DNA of 64,000 bases, from assembly GCA_949752745.1 (NCBI GenBank), contig OX457029.1, forward strand, positions 40,199,500 through 40,263,499, in the 5' to 3' direction. The notes beneath the pieces are model-generated. The model did no database searches, was not told where the DNA came from, and saw nothing but the letters and a program-made list of their open reading frames with translations. This stretch comes from Protula sp. h YS-2021 (taxonomy: Eukaryota > Annelida > Polychaeta > Sabellida > Serpulidae). A program made the position numbers and the translations under genes. Shown here piece by piece: positions 41,900-53,130 of the stretch. Positions within the stretch are counted from its first letter, which is position 1, and each line of letters begins with the position of its first letter.

Positions 41900-42604
41900 C
41901 TTCTGATGCCCCTGTGGGCTGGGGAGAAGAATAAGTTCACTGCCGCGTCAGGCATGATCGTAAGAGGCGACTAAATGACGAATTCATCGAGAAATTTGGG
42001 CATCTTTGCTCAAATTTTCACGAGAAATGGGTGTATAAACCCAAGCTAAGCATCTATGTATTTAATGTTTAGCTAATCTTAGATTTTTCAAGATAGAGGA
42101 ACTGAGAAACTAGATTTCTGGTTAAAGTAATTGCTGTTTATTTGATAAAATATCATCGAATAACACAATTATAGGCCTGAAAATAGAAAAGGCTCATTTT
42201 CAACAATTTTCTGACTGGATAAATAGTCTTGCACGACCAATATCTAGTGAAATGTGATGGAAGTATTGAAAATAGAACACAAATTTGTATTTGTGTAGCG
42301 TTAAAAGTCAAGTTTACTTTAATGTTGATATTATTTATGGAAGTAAGTGAAAAATTGTAACGCAAAGACGGTTTAAAATAAAACTGTCTATTCAATATGA
42401 ATAGTTTTTCATATATTTTATGCATTCTGAATAAGCAATAATAGCAAATCAAGTGACTACTTACCTTTTAATTTATTTGATCTGTTGATGTCGGACAGTG
42501 AATGCTCGAATTTCTGCAAGGTTTGGTTAATTCCAGCGATTCTATTTAAAATTTAGCCGTAAAATGAATTTTTCGGGATAGTTTTCGGTAATATTTGGAT
42601 ATTT
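41900..42604. other. gypsy internal non-coding stretch before the LINE
   Basis: AT-rich, no gene. It ends with TATGATT at 42605-42611, the presumed 5' copy of the LINE target duplication. Confidence 0.5.
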
Positions 42605-42610
42605 TATGAT

Positions 42611-43990
42611 TTGGATATTTTAAATATCAGCGATGTCTCGGAGGCTACAACAGCTTATTATACAGTCTTAAGTGAAATTTTTGAATCACACGCTCCACTA
42701 AAGACAAAAACAGTCACCATCAGGCCTAACACAAAATGGTTTAATGACAATATCAAGAAAGCTAAAGTTACACGACGAAGATTGGAAAGAAAATACCTTA
42801 AATCGCGTTTACCTGGCGACAAAAAGGCGTATTTGGATCAATGTAAATTTGTTAATTTTCTAATCAAGGATTCCAAAAAAGAGTTTTTGCAAAAGCGAGT
42901 TTTGGACTCGCTTTTGGAATCCGATGTCAAACGATTATTTCAAACAGCAAAACAAATATTAAACTGGAAACCGGAGCCGGTGTATCCGGACAATGTCACA
43001 AAGGAAAAGTTGCCCTCTACTTTTGCAGACTATTTTGTGGGCAAAATTGTCAAAATCAGTGCCGATATTGCCAGCGCCGCAGCAAATCAAACTGTCAAAG
43101 AAATAAGGGAAATTATCTGTGATGTGACATGCAATCTCAGTGAATTTCAACCGGCTACCAAAGAAGAAATTGAGAAAGCACTATCTGATTCGTCCTCAGC
43201 GGCGTCAGAACTAGATCCTATTCCAACTAATCTTATTAAATCGTGCAGGGACATAGTCGTTCCCTCATTACTGTACATCGTCAATCTCTCCTTAGCCAGT
43301 GGTACCGTTCCAAAATTGATGAAAAATGCAGTTGTTAAACCGCTCTTGAAAAAGGCTAATTTGGATAGAAATAATCTTAAAAATTACCGCCCGGTCTCCA
43401 ACCTCAGCTTTGCTTCAAAACTTACAGAAAAAATCGTCGCAAACAGGATCAATCAACATATTTCGCAGAATAATTTAAGTGAGCCATTTCAGTCCGCGTA
43501 CAAGAGATTTCACTGTACAGAAACTGTACTTCTGCGCGTGCATAGTGATATCGCCGCTGCAATCCAGCATAGGAAATTGTGTGCTCTTGTTTTGCTTGAC
43601 TTGAGTGCCGCTTTTGACACCATAAATCACAGAATTCTCATAAATCGTCGAACACAAAGATATGGAATCCATGAAACAGCTCTAAAGTGGATTACATCTT
43701 ACCTAAGCAATAGATCGCAAACCATTATCGTGAACGGTATTCACTCCCCACCATCTTCGCTAACGACTGGAGTGCCCCAGGGCAGTGTTCTTGGACCGCT
43801 ACTGTTTACCATGTATGTTGCACCGGTGGGTGACATTATTAGACGCCACGGTTTGTCGTTTCATTTTTATGCAGATGACACGCAACTCTATGTGTTTTTT
43901 AATAGCAGCTCTATGGCACAGGCAAGATCCATTCTTGAACGTTGTAAACAAGATATAAAACTGTGGATGATGTCGAACGATCTCAACTAA
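42611..43990 (+). pseudogene. CR1-like reverse transcriptase ORF
   Basis: 459 codons open, no endonuclease in front, so the initiating codon is not meaningful. RT motifs A, B and C are intact. One base of frame is lost just after MSNDLN, cutting off the C-terminal domain. Confidence 0.8.
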
Positions 43991-44865
43991 ACGACGATAA
44001 GACCGAAATTATTGTTATTGGTTCACCCCATAGTACCCTCGTTTGAGATATGTGTTGGAAATAGTGAAATTGCTAGTAGTACGCCAGTAAAAAATCTTGG
44101 AATTATTTTTGATTACAATCTATCCATGAAGGAGTTTGTTACCTCAAAGTGTCAAAATGCCATTATCAACCTTAGAGCTATTTCAAAAATTCGCAAATAT
44201 CTTGACTACGATACTACCCGAACACTAATGCTAGCATTGGTTATCTCCAAGCTAGACTATGCCAACAGTTTGTTATTTGGAGTGAACAAATCTCTCCTTC
44301 AAAATCTCCAAAGAATACAAAATTCTGCAGCGCGTTTTATTGCTGAACTAAAACGATCGGATCACATAACACCGACGTTAATATCTTTACATTGGTTGCC
44401 GGTTGAAGCTCGTATTTGGTTTAAGATTTTGCTAATATGTTTTAAATGTGTCCGAGGTGAAGGACCACAGTATCTGTGCGATCTTCTAGTGCCATATGAA
44501 CCATCCAGATCTCTTCGTTCATCTAGTCACATGCTACTGAAAGTTCCCCGGTCACGTTCGCGTTTTGGTGACTGCAGTTTTGCTGTTTACGCGCCTAAAC
44601 TTTGGAATGATCATCCGCTTGAAATTCGTCAGAATACATCACGAATGACTTTTAGATCTCAACTCAAAACCCCTCTTTTTAAATTGTTTTATTAATATTA
44701 TATTGTATTTTTTATCTCTTTTTTACATTTATAGATTATATTCACTATTTATTATTGCCATTTTATGTTATATATTAGTTATGTTCATGTTATTTTCACG
44801 TTCTTTGTTGCGCCTAGGGCTTTAATTAGAAATGGCGCCATACAAGAAATATGTAATAATAATAA
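42612..44865 (+). mobile_element. CR1/Jockey-group LINE, 5'-truncated, nested in the gypsy element
   Basis: Two ORFs and a 3' UTR. Open frame 42611-43990 carries NYRPVSNLSFASKLTEKIVA, LVLLDLSAAFDTINH (motif A), TGVPQGSVLGPLLFTMYV (motif B) and the catalytic YADD. The frame slips at about 43985, and 44012-44695 carries the C-terminal KLDYANSLLFGVNKSLLQ region to the stop. No apurinic endonuclease domain is present. The 3' end is (AAT)n; TATGATT at 42605-42611 and 44866-44872 is the likely target duplication. The family matches the truncated copy at 8789-9512. Confidence 0.88.
44012..44695 (+). pseudogene. CR1-like ORF2 C-terminal domain
   Basis: 227 codons continuing the LINE in the next frame (KNLGIIFDYNLSMKEFVTSK, YANSLLFGVNKSLL, RFGDCSFAVYAPKLWNDHPL, then a stop). 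This domain is typical of CR1/Jockey-group ORF2 proteins. Confidence 0.8.
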
Positions 44866-44872
44866 TATGATT

Positions 44873-46200
44873 ATTTTTCTTTATTAATTTATACAGAATT
44901 AAAGATGAAATGCTTTGAAAGTACTCAAGATAACCCATTTTCAGTGAAATTCATTGATGTTATGGGTTAACCCAGGGATCTGTTATAGATCCAACCTCGG
45001 AGATTGATTTAACTGGTTTCTAATGGGCTAACATGTTTTTCTAGACTTAAAACTGCATTTTTAGGAAATATTCATGCATTAACAATCTTTATAAAACACT
45101 ATATATTGATTTGGACTACATAACTTAACCTGCGAAAACTTTCGTGAAACTTTAATTCATATGTGCAAAGTCTTCAAAACTAATCAAATTTATAATTTTT
45201 CATTATAATATAAATTTTTCTTTTCAATTCTGTCAATTGTATGACGAAATAAAAATGTTTTAAACACATCCTAATTTATTTAGTTTTTACCTTGATCTTA
45301 ATATTTCGAGCGCTTTTCGCTTATGGTTACAGCCATTATTCGCGTAGTTAACTCACTGTTTGTTTACATGTTGCGTATCAGTCTTATATCGCTACGAAAC
45401 ATTTTAAAAGTGTTAGTTATGCAAATTTAACATTACAAATGTACAAACGGATGGAAAATATACGTTCTGTATATTAAAACTAAGCTAGATAAAAATTTGA
45501 TAATTTACGAAATCAAAGTAAATGAGATACTCGGTGGAAATTCTAGCGTCTTTGTTTCGTACCCTCCACGTAGTCGTTTTAAAACACGAATTACGTTCAA
45601 AATAGCTTTCATTTATTGCTATTCCTTATTTGAAACTGTTTTAATATAATTTTTATAAATATAAAAACAGTTTTCCACAAGATCTAAATCGTTACTTTGG
45701 GATAAACTACGAGGCTCTCTGGAAGTGAGCAATTTTACGTAACAGCCAGGAGGCAAGGTGTTTCGGAAGGCATGTTCAACAACGAATATTTAGAAATGGA
45801 TAAATTTTTAGTAAATAAGAAGAAATATAGAAGTAAATTATAAATTTGAGTATAACAATGGATAGCTCTTGGGATAGGTATTGATTTACCAACCCCCTGG
45901 GCACTGTCATCCCCTAATAAATGTTTATATTGTAGAAATTATGCGTTGAAATCTACGAAATGTTATAATGGATTATTATTTAAACTTTGATCCGTCTAAA
46001 TCAACAAAATTAGCAAGGAATCCAACAAAAGAAGTGAAATATATATGAACGAAGTGTTTTTGCATGAATTTACTCATTATTGAGAAATGTTCAACTTGTG
46101 ATTTGTCAAGAGTAGAATTTGACGTGAGTATATTCGATTTTTATTGAATAAACCGTAAGTCCCGGATGTTGTGTATCTTATGACGTTCATGAAGTTTGTG
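44873..46200. other. Unassigned internal sequence of the composite element
   Basis: AT-rich; no ORF or repeat recognised. It precedes the TATA box of the zinc-finger ORF. Confidence 0.4.
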
Positions 46201-46215
46201 CGCACTCTCTACTGG

Positions 46216-46223
46216 TATAAAAG
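46216..46223 (+). promoter_or_regulatory. TATA box upstream of the zinc-finger ORF
   Basis: TATAAAAG sits 95 bases before the ATG at 46318. GTTCGATAGTCGTCTGC lies about 30 bases downstream as a possible start site. Good TATA spacing and a GC-richer leader support a Pol II promoter, but no transcript data exist here. Confidence 0.5.
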
Positions 46224-46317
46224 TTCGCGCAGTCCGGATGTTCGATAGTCGTCTGCTCTGAAGTGTCGGCTCTACGGGTTTTTATTTTAGAAAACTCGTA
46301 CATTCCGTAGTGTCTAA

Positions 46318-48207
46318 ATGGCTTCAAACACAAGTCAAAATAGAAACATTGTGCAAAAAGCACCGAAGGGTCACATTTATGTGTATAAATGTGGCTTTTG
46401 CGGATTTACTAGGAGTAAATCCGCAGCTAGCCGAGTGGCTGTCGAAATGCACATTCAAGAAGTGCATTTCGAAGCAGCCATTAGACGGCGTAGATCTGGC
46501 AATAAGCCACTCTACAAACGCCAACTGTATGATGTTGGCAACCTTTCGTCACCAGTGCAGAACGCCCTAGTCAAATATTTTGACTTTGTCTCTGTGGGTG
46601 ACAGTCAGGGTTGTTCTCCAGCTGAGTGTGCACCTAAGCCAGTGACTTCTAGAGTCACAAATGCAACAGCGGTTGCACCTGCGAAGACAAAGTCTTCGCA
46701 GCTGACAGGGCAGGTACCCTGCAGCAATCCATTTGTCAGCAGGCCCCTTTACAGCCTGCACCCCAACCTCCCTTTCAGCAGGCCTCTCTACAGCCTGCAC
46801 CTCTGCAGCTTGTGCCAGTGCAGGGAGCGGGAGGACAGATTTTCTTCTCCCTTTCCACGGCGACTCCGTTTCAGCCTTTGACAGCGCCAGTGCCATCCCG
46901 GTCGGAAACGTCCTTGAGTTACAGCTCCGCTGTAACCCATAGTCCTCCTGAGCTTGCATTGCCAAAGGAGCCAGAGGTTCATCCGTCGAAGACAGTTGCT
47001 AAGCCGCCAGGTTTTTCTAAACCTGGTCCGGTTACAAATTCTACACCAAAAAGGGTAGAAAAAGTATGTAATAAAATGGATACTAAACCAGCGACAGTTT
47101 CAGTAGAGACTGCCGCAAAAGAGAAGCGACCTAATCCTTCTGAGACTCCTTCTCCTAAAAAGACGAGGAAGCCGGCTGCTTACCTGACATGTTTAACATG
47201 CCAGAGGCATTTTCCGAACACATTTGATGGCAAACGTAGTTTGGAATGTCACAGATTTGAGGCACATGCTAAGAAGCATGTGGCTCTAATCTGTCAGGTG
47301 TGCAAATGCCATTTTGCCACACCAACTGCGTTTCAAACGCATGTCGCAAGGCGACACTTGGATGAGATTAAATCTCATCAAATGCCTGGCCCTGAAGAGG
47401 AAGTTTTTTCTTTGGTCCAAGCAAGGCTAGTTGGGTATACCCTTATACCCTTCTGTCCCAGGTGCAATTATGCACATTTTAACCTATTCTTGGAGCTGCT
47501 GTTTGGGCTGCTGGTGTTCCAGTGGACGGCCTGTTCCAGGACGCCCGCAGGACTTCCTTAGTCCAAACATTTGGACACCACCCAACGTGGGGAATATTGT
47601 CCTCTTTCCGAAAAGGACAATTCCCTCAGATTGAGAATTCCAGGGTGTAGGAGTGCCTTTCACTCCTATGTCATTTGCTGAAGATACAGCTCCAGCCGTG
47701 TCTACAAAAAAAGTTGTCTCTCCGGAGTCAACGAAGGTACTTAATTCCCTGCAGTCTGTCTCCTTGTCTTCTCCGGAAGATAAGAGGGAGATTGCACCTA
47801 TGGAATTAGGTGAGGGGGATGCGGGGATCTCCAGTTCTCGAAGCAGGTCTGTTTCCGAGAGCACTGCTGCATGTGCAGCATCAGCGCCATCTATTGACGC
47901 ACCTGCGTGCGATATTTTGAGGTATGCAAGCGTGGAGGACCCATTAGCCCTCAATGCAATTCCTCTTCATTCTGGTAAGTTCTGGGGCGATCAGGTTGAA
48001 GAGGAAGATGCAAGGAGCTCATCTTTGCAATCTTCTGCGTTGCAGAAATTGGAGGCTTTGTTAGAGTCTCCAAAGTCAAAGACTTCGGAGAGTTCTCCGA
48101 AATCTGGTGTCTCGGAGATTTCAACGAAATCTCCAGAGGCAAAAGCTAAAAAAGAAAAGAAAAGAAAAAAAGGCCTAGTGAGTAATTGTAGAGAACAGTT
48201 GCTCTAA
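46318..48207 (+). pseudogene. C2H2 zinc-finger ORF inside the gypsy element, frameshifted
   Basis: A formerly long ORF (roughly 600 codons) now lies in three or four frames. Part 1 (46318-46881) has a C2H2 finger, YKCGFCGF...MHIQEVH (Cys25, Cys28, His45, His50). The frame slips at about 46715 into a Gln/Pro-rich repeat (LQPAPQPPFQQASLQPAPLQ), then part 2 to 47561 with two fingers, CLTCQRHF...HRFEAH and CQVCKCHFATPTAFQTHVAR. Slips near 47490 and 47648 lead to a Ser/Pro/Lys-rich tail ending KKEKKRKKGLVSN at 48207. I do not recognise the family. It could be a captured host factor, an ORF1/gag-like protein of another element, or a separate insertion. Confidence 0.55.
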
Positions 48208-50340
48208 ATATCGTTGAAAATTCAGATAAAGCCTATCAGACACGCTAGGAACTGGAAATTTTATTTTCTTTATTTATTCCACCAGTGATATTTGTAATAA
48301 TTGTAATTCGTAATAAAATGTGCGCTTTCCAGTGCATATGACAGTATAGAGTAAGTAGATGACTGGCAACTGAGCGGCAGTTAACTGGGGCGCCAGTTCG
48401 AGCCGTTATAGAAGATATTCCTATTCTGAAGATTCGTGCATCGTGGTACAGCTTATCGCGAAACCGGAACCTGACCATCTTTAACGGGGATTCGTTGCAC
48501 ACAGTGACAATAGCCGGAACTTGTTAACATAGTAAAATCAAGTGTCGTACCTTGGATACCAGAGCAGAGCTGCGTACTCGCCGGAACCAGTGAATGCGGG
48601 GGGTAGAGAGGACGCCCCCTCGTGCAGAAAATGGACGAGCACAGGAAGTTTTCGTTGATTTTACTTTAAGATGACCGTAGAACTGTAGTGGGTATAGTGG
48701 ACTCCGGGGCTGGGATGTGTTCTCTCCGGAACCAGTGAATGCGGGGAGTAGGCCGTAGATAGTCGGAAAGGCCCCCCGTGTGAGGGTAAGGACCTCTCAC
48801 ACAGGACGTTCTGTATAGTTCGGGGTTAACATGTGTATTTTCAGCTGGCATTAACTGAACCGTGATTTTACAACCCTATCTTAGCCACTGTGAAGAGTGT
48901 TGACGTTTGGGAACGCTATGCGTGTAGTCTTGACGGTCTGGTCAACCGTGGTGATTGTGATCGAACAGTAGTGTGTGAGCGTTCGTTAGAGCTATTACAA
49001 ACTGACCAATTGTAGCTAAAAGTTAAGCAGTGACCTTAAAGTGACCTGAATTTGACCTCAGGCAAAGCATGTTACCTAGAAATTCGACATAGTGCGGAAC
49101 GAGTTCCCGGCGCCATTCAGAAAGTTATCATACTGACTAACAGTTGACTAAAATTTGAGTAGGACTAACCAGGATAGTGACTCGTAACAAATAGTACTGT
49201 TAATTTTAGGATAAAAATGTGTCATTATCGTTTTCTAGTATGTTCATTAGGTTTTCAACATCATTCCGTTGAGTAACTGCGAGTAATTGGGAAATAACTA
49301 CGATTTAATCGAATATTTCGGCCGATTTGGGGGTGATTTTTCTCAATTTTTAAGTTTAAAGTCATTGCTAGGACAGTATTTACAAATTTCGGGGCTTAAA
49401 AGCACACTGTTTAATGCAGGGGTTCATTTATTAGCTGTATATTAAGGGCTCGAAGTTTTTGTTGAGTTTGGGATATTTGTCAGTGGACCGTATTTTTCAG
49501 CAAAACTACCAAGAGTTTCAGTATATTAGTGGAAATGTGGTACAAAATTCAGTAACTGTACCAGATCGTTCGTCACTTATCATCCCAGGCCACGGATGTG
49601 CGCATGATTCTTGAGTTGAAGTGTAGGACGAGGTCTGCTAGACGAGCAGGGTCTGGTAGAACTGGTGTAGTTTCATTCTAGATATTTATTTTCAATATTT
49701 TGGTTATTTTCAGTCATTTCGATATTACAAGTTCTTGTAGTCTCTTGCTCGAAACCAGAAAGAAAAAGGGTAGGGGATGAAGTAATGTTATTAAAGTACT
49801 TTATTTGTCAGTCGAAATTGGTAAATTAGCCGTTATTTTGGGCAAAGAGAGGTCTAGCATAGTATTTTGTTTATTTGACGTCTTCGTTTCTGCAGAAATA
49901 AACGAAATTTTCATTCGGAAATGTTCGGCAACTTTCGGAAGTACTCGGACAAATAAGGGCTGTTCATCGCGTAAAAAAGGGCGCATTGGTGGTGCTGAAG
50001 CAACGAAATTGCAGTGTAGCTTGAAAACAGCAGTACAACTACAGTAGTGAAAAGCAGTAGTGAGTGGTGCAACTGCAGTAGTAGAGGGTAATTGTGTAGT
50101 TAAACTGTAGCAATGGAGCGCATCAGTGATGATTTAAAAGTACCATATAGTAACCCTCTGGAACTGCCCTAACGTTGTCATGGTAATCAACGTTGTCGTA
50201 CCATCGTACAAACACGTGCTGTACCTCAAAGGCTATGTATTTTACCATGTAACAGTTTGTCCATTAGCTGTTTGTCCGGGTTTGGCTGGGTAAATGTCCC
50301 AGGGGATGGGATCGTTGTTTTATAATGAAGCACTTCACGA
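48208..50340. other. Unassigned internal sequence of the composite element
   Basis: No credible gene. CCGGAACCAGTGAATGCGGG recurs 145 bases apart (48581 and 48726), each followed by a GGCC/CCCC-rich stretch. The rest is featureless to the eye. Confidence 0.4.
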
Positions 50341-50349
50341 ATTTTATTG

Positions 50350-50523
50350 ACATTTTCTTTTAAATTACAAGGGCAAAAACTGCAGGTGTTCATAAAGTGT
50401 TCATAATATGAACGTGGTGTTCATAAGTTGTGATTGGCATTTTCTTTTAAATTGCAAGCTCAGGGCAAAAACTGCAGGTGTTCATAAAGTGTTCATAATA
50501 TGAACGCGGTGTTCATAAGTTGT
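50350..50523. repeat. ~86-bp tandem duplication
   Basis: Units 50350-50431 and 50438-50523 share CATTTTCTTTTAAATT, then GGGCAAAAACTGCAGGTGTT and GTTCATAATATGAACG. Each unit also contains the small palindrome GTTCATAATATGAAC. Confidence 0.9.
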
Positions 50524-50942
50524 AATTTGTAGTCTTTGCTGTGTTCATTGTAGCATTCCTGACGCAATCTGTTGTCTCCGAGGAGTTCAGTAGTCGTCAG
50601 TGAATTTTCTGAAAATGAAGTAAGAAATTTTTAGTTAATTTTGCGAAAAATGCACAAAATTGGTAAGTTTTCGAAAAGACTGGTTTATTACATGTAATCA
50701 ATGCTACCACTGTTCTAAAATCTGTGATGTTGTTAAATTTTATTTAGATTTTTAAAATTGGCGAAAATTTTGCAATTTTCTAATTTGTGAATGTTTACTT
50801 ACCCAGCAGCGTAGTATTAGGTCTTTTGTTGTAATTTCTTTCTTCTATCATCCGTTTTTCGGTATTTGCTGGTTCTTCACCCGCTACCCCAAAATTGAAA
50901 TATTCAAAATTTGAGTCAAATTTTTGAGAAAGCAGAGGGCAA

Positions 50943-51265
50943 TGTGAAGGATCAGCATTTATCGTTAAACTCTAACCTGCTGCTGTGTTGGTGTTGCGCC
51001 GGATGTGTTGTTGTTTACGTACAGCAGCGCCCCGGCGCGGCCGATTGCTGAAAGCTGCGGCGATCGTCACGTACGTACGTCGTTTCGTTACGTACGTGTG
51101 TGCGTTACGATCGTCGTTACGATCGAGATTCGAAAATAAAAAAAGATAGTTTGGCCTTGGATCCTGAAGTGTTTAGACGTGTTTTTGAACTTAAGTTTAT
51201 AACTTAGGTTTGTCCGTCTGAGCCGGGGGTCCCGCTAAGCTCAGCCGTTACACCAATTTTTCACA
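50943..51265 (+). repeat. 3' LTR
   Basis: 323 bases matching the 5' LTR end to end, preceded by a purine-rich tract and followed by the ATAT target duplication. Confidence 0.93.
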
Positions 51266-51269
51266 ATAT

Positions 51270-52690
51270 CTGCCAGCAGGAAATATCATTTCCAAGAGAG
51301 CAGGGTGCAGCTGCACAGCACTTCACTTATAGAAGGGGATCATCGGCAGAATTTTTAAATAATCAGCTTATTCATTCCCCGTGCTTTGCAGAAAGGTTGT
51401 GGAAAAGTTTCTGACGAATACATATATGATCATCAAATAAAATTTCTAATATGATAGACAGGGAACGGCTGAAAACAAAAACACACAAAAGTCGCATATA
51501 TGTATTAGCATCGGATACACGACAAACTTTTTAATAAAAGCCGAAAGATTCATCGGTAAGTAGAGGGGGAAGGTCATAGCATAAATATATTTCAATGCAT
51601 CATTGCCTAACTTCAGTGCATCATTGCGTGTTGTCTCTAACTCTAATTCATCCCCCTTCCCCAAATGAAACATCCGATATATCCGTTTTGATGTTGCGCA
51701 AGGAATGTTTGGAATGGAGGTTGGGGACATATAAACTTTTCATAGCAGGTCAAATTGCTCTAGAACACAACAGTAACATATTTACAGTAGAGAAAATTTT
51801 GAAGACCCACTATGAGCAGCGCATCATTGCTGATGTAGATTTCCCTACGAATATACTTTATAATACCACTCGCTATTTACACTTTGAAAGTCACGTTTTA
51901 CAAGCAATAGATTACGCCTATACCCTGGTATACTTGTATTTATTGGGGTGTTTTGATCTTCGTGAGATTGTGTGTACTTACTGGGTATTGATTCTTAGCT
52001 ATATGTGTCACATTCTATTGCAAGACATTTATACCTCTGTAAACACGGAGAATATATTTTGACATTGATTTAAGTGGTATATAGACAGGGTAATGCAGGA
52101 GAGAAAAAATATTGTAATGTAAAACAATGTTGAAAGGAACGATCAAAAGTATTAACCTGATAAAAGGATACTGCGATAGCGCCAAGAAAATTAGTCGGAT
52201 CAAAATCTAATACCAAGTAGGAAACGCAATGCAGTGTAGTTCTATATTTGAGTTTAAGTGCTGAAAAGGGCAACATTGCATTACACATGGCATAAAGAAC
52301 ACATTTTCTTAAATTCAGGCAAACAAGAATCAGTTACTATTTTTATTCACTTTAAGTCTGAATTACATATCAAAGCTGGTGTTTGAATTTTTATATATCA
52401 TAATGACCAATATTTAGTACTATCAAAATGCATAAAGAAAGTTTACATTATTTCCTTGTACTGTTAAAGTGTTTTGAAATAGAAACTATGATAGAAGTAG
52501 TACAAACTTTTATTACTTTTGGAACATATACTGTATTTTGACTGGATTTGGTTGACCTAGAGCGTTAAAACGTGAAGAAGATATAAGTGTGTATGTTTTT
52601 AACGATATGATGTAACTGTCTTAGTTTTACTGAAATACCATGTGTGTTGTGGTGCATTATTGGGGTCTAGTCTGGTAGCAAATGTATGTT
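51270..52690. other. Intergenic, one unrecognised ORF
   Basis: A 155-codon + strand ORF at 51595-52062 has no ATG-proximal signal, no splice support and no recognised domain, so it is not called as a gene. Otherwise AT-rich. Confidence 0.35.
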
Positions 52691-52719
52691 TTACATATGT
52701 CCAAGATTCTCAACAGTGA

Positions 52720-53130
52720 CCGAGGAACCAATTAAGTAACGTCTTTTAATCCAACACGGTCTAATTTTCTAGTCTTTTTCGAGATAATGGCACATTTCCG
52801 ATTTTTCATCTGACCATGACAAAGAAGGCCACGGTCACCAAGATACCTTTTATATGATGTCTTTTGGGCCCAAAGGTTTGAAAATAAGCTCAAATCTCTA
52901 ACCGTTTCAGAGATAATGCTCCGCTTCCGGTTTTGTCAACAATTGAAGAGGTCAAGATGACGGAGATGCATCTTATGTAACCTTCTTTTGGTCCAAGAGT
53001 CAACTTACGGTTTTTGATGATGACCATGACCTCGAAGATCAAGATCACTAGTCAAGTACCTCTTATATAATATCTTTTAATCCCAAAGGGACCAAAATAA
53101 GCCTAAAATCTCTACCGTGACAAGGTACAT
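52720..53130. repeat. Degenerate ~115-bp tandem repeat
   Basis: The phrase (G/A)TCTTTTAATCCCAAAGG recurs in diverged form near 52741, 52858, 52982 and 53082. GAGATAATG, GACCATGAC and CAAATCTCTAACCG sit at matching offsets. Not coding. Confidence 0.65.

Larger units (their letters stand above)
35224..51265 (+). mobile_element. Composite Ty3/gypsy LTR retrotransposon, 16 kb with nested insertions
   Basis: The LTRs at 35224-35548 and 50943-51265 are near-identical, begin TGTGA, end TCACA, and are flanked by the same 4-bp ATAT (35220-35223 and 51266-51269). The two LTRs therefore come from one integration. TTGGTGGCAGTGGC after the 5' LTR is the likely primer-binding site. Purine-rich GAGAAAGCAGAGGGCAA before the 3' LTR is the polypurine tract. 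Gag, protease, RT, RNase H and integrase occur in gypsy order from 35653 to 41899, all frame-broken. A CR1-like LINE (42612-44865) and a zinc-finger ORF region (about 45.9-48.2 kb) extend the internal part far beyond the usual 5-7 kb. Confidence 0.9.

Noticed and set aside
51595..52062. 155-codon + strand ORF
   Set aside because: No domain, no splice or promoter support, ordinary AT-rich composition; left as unassigned.
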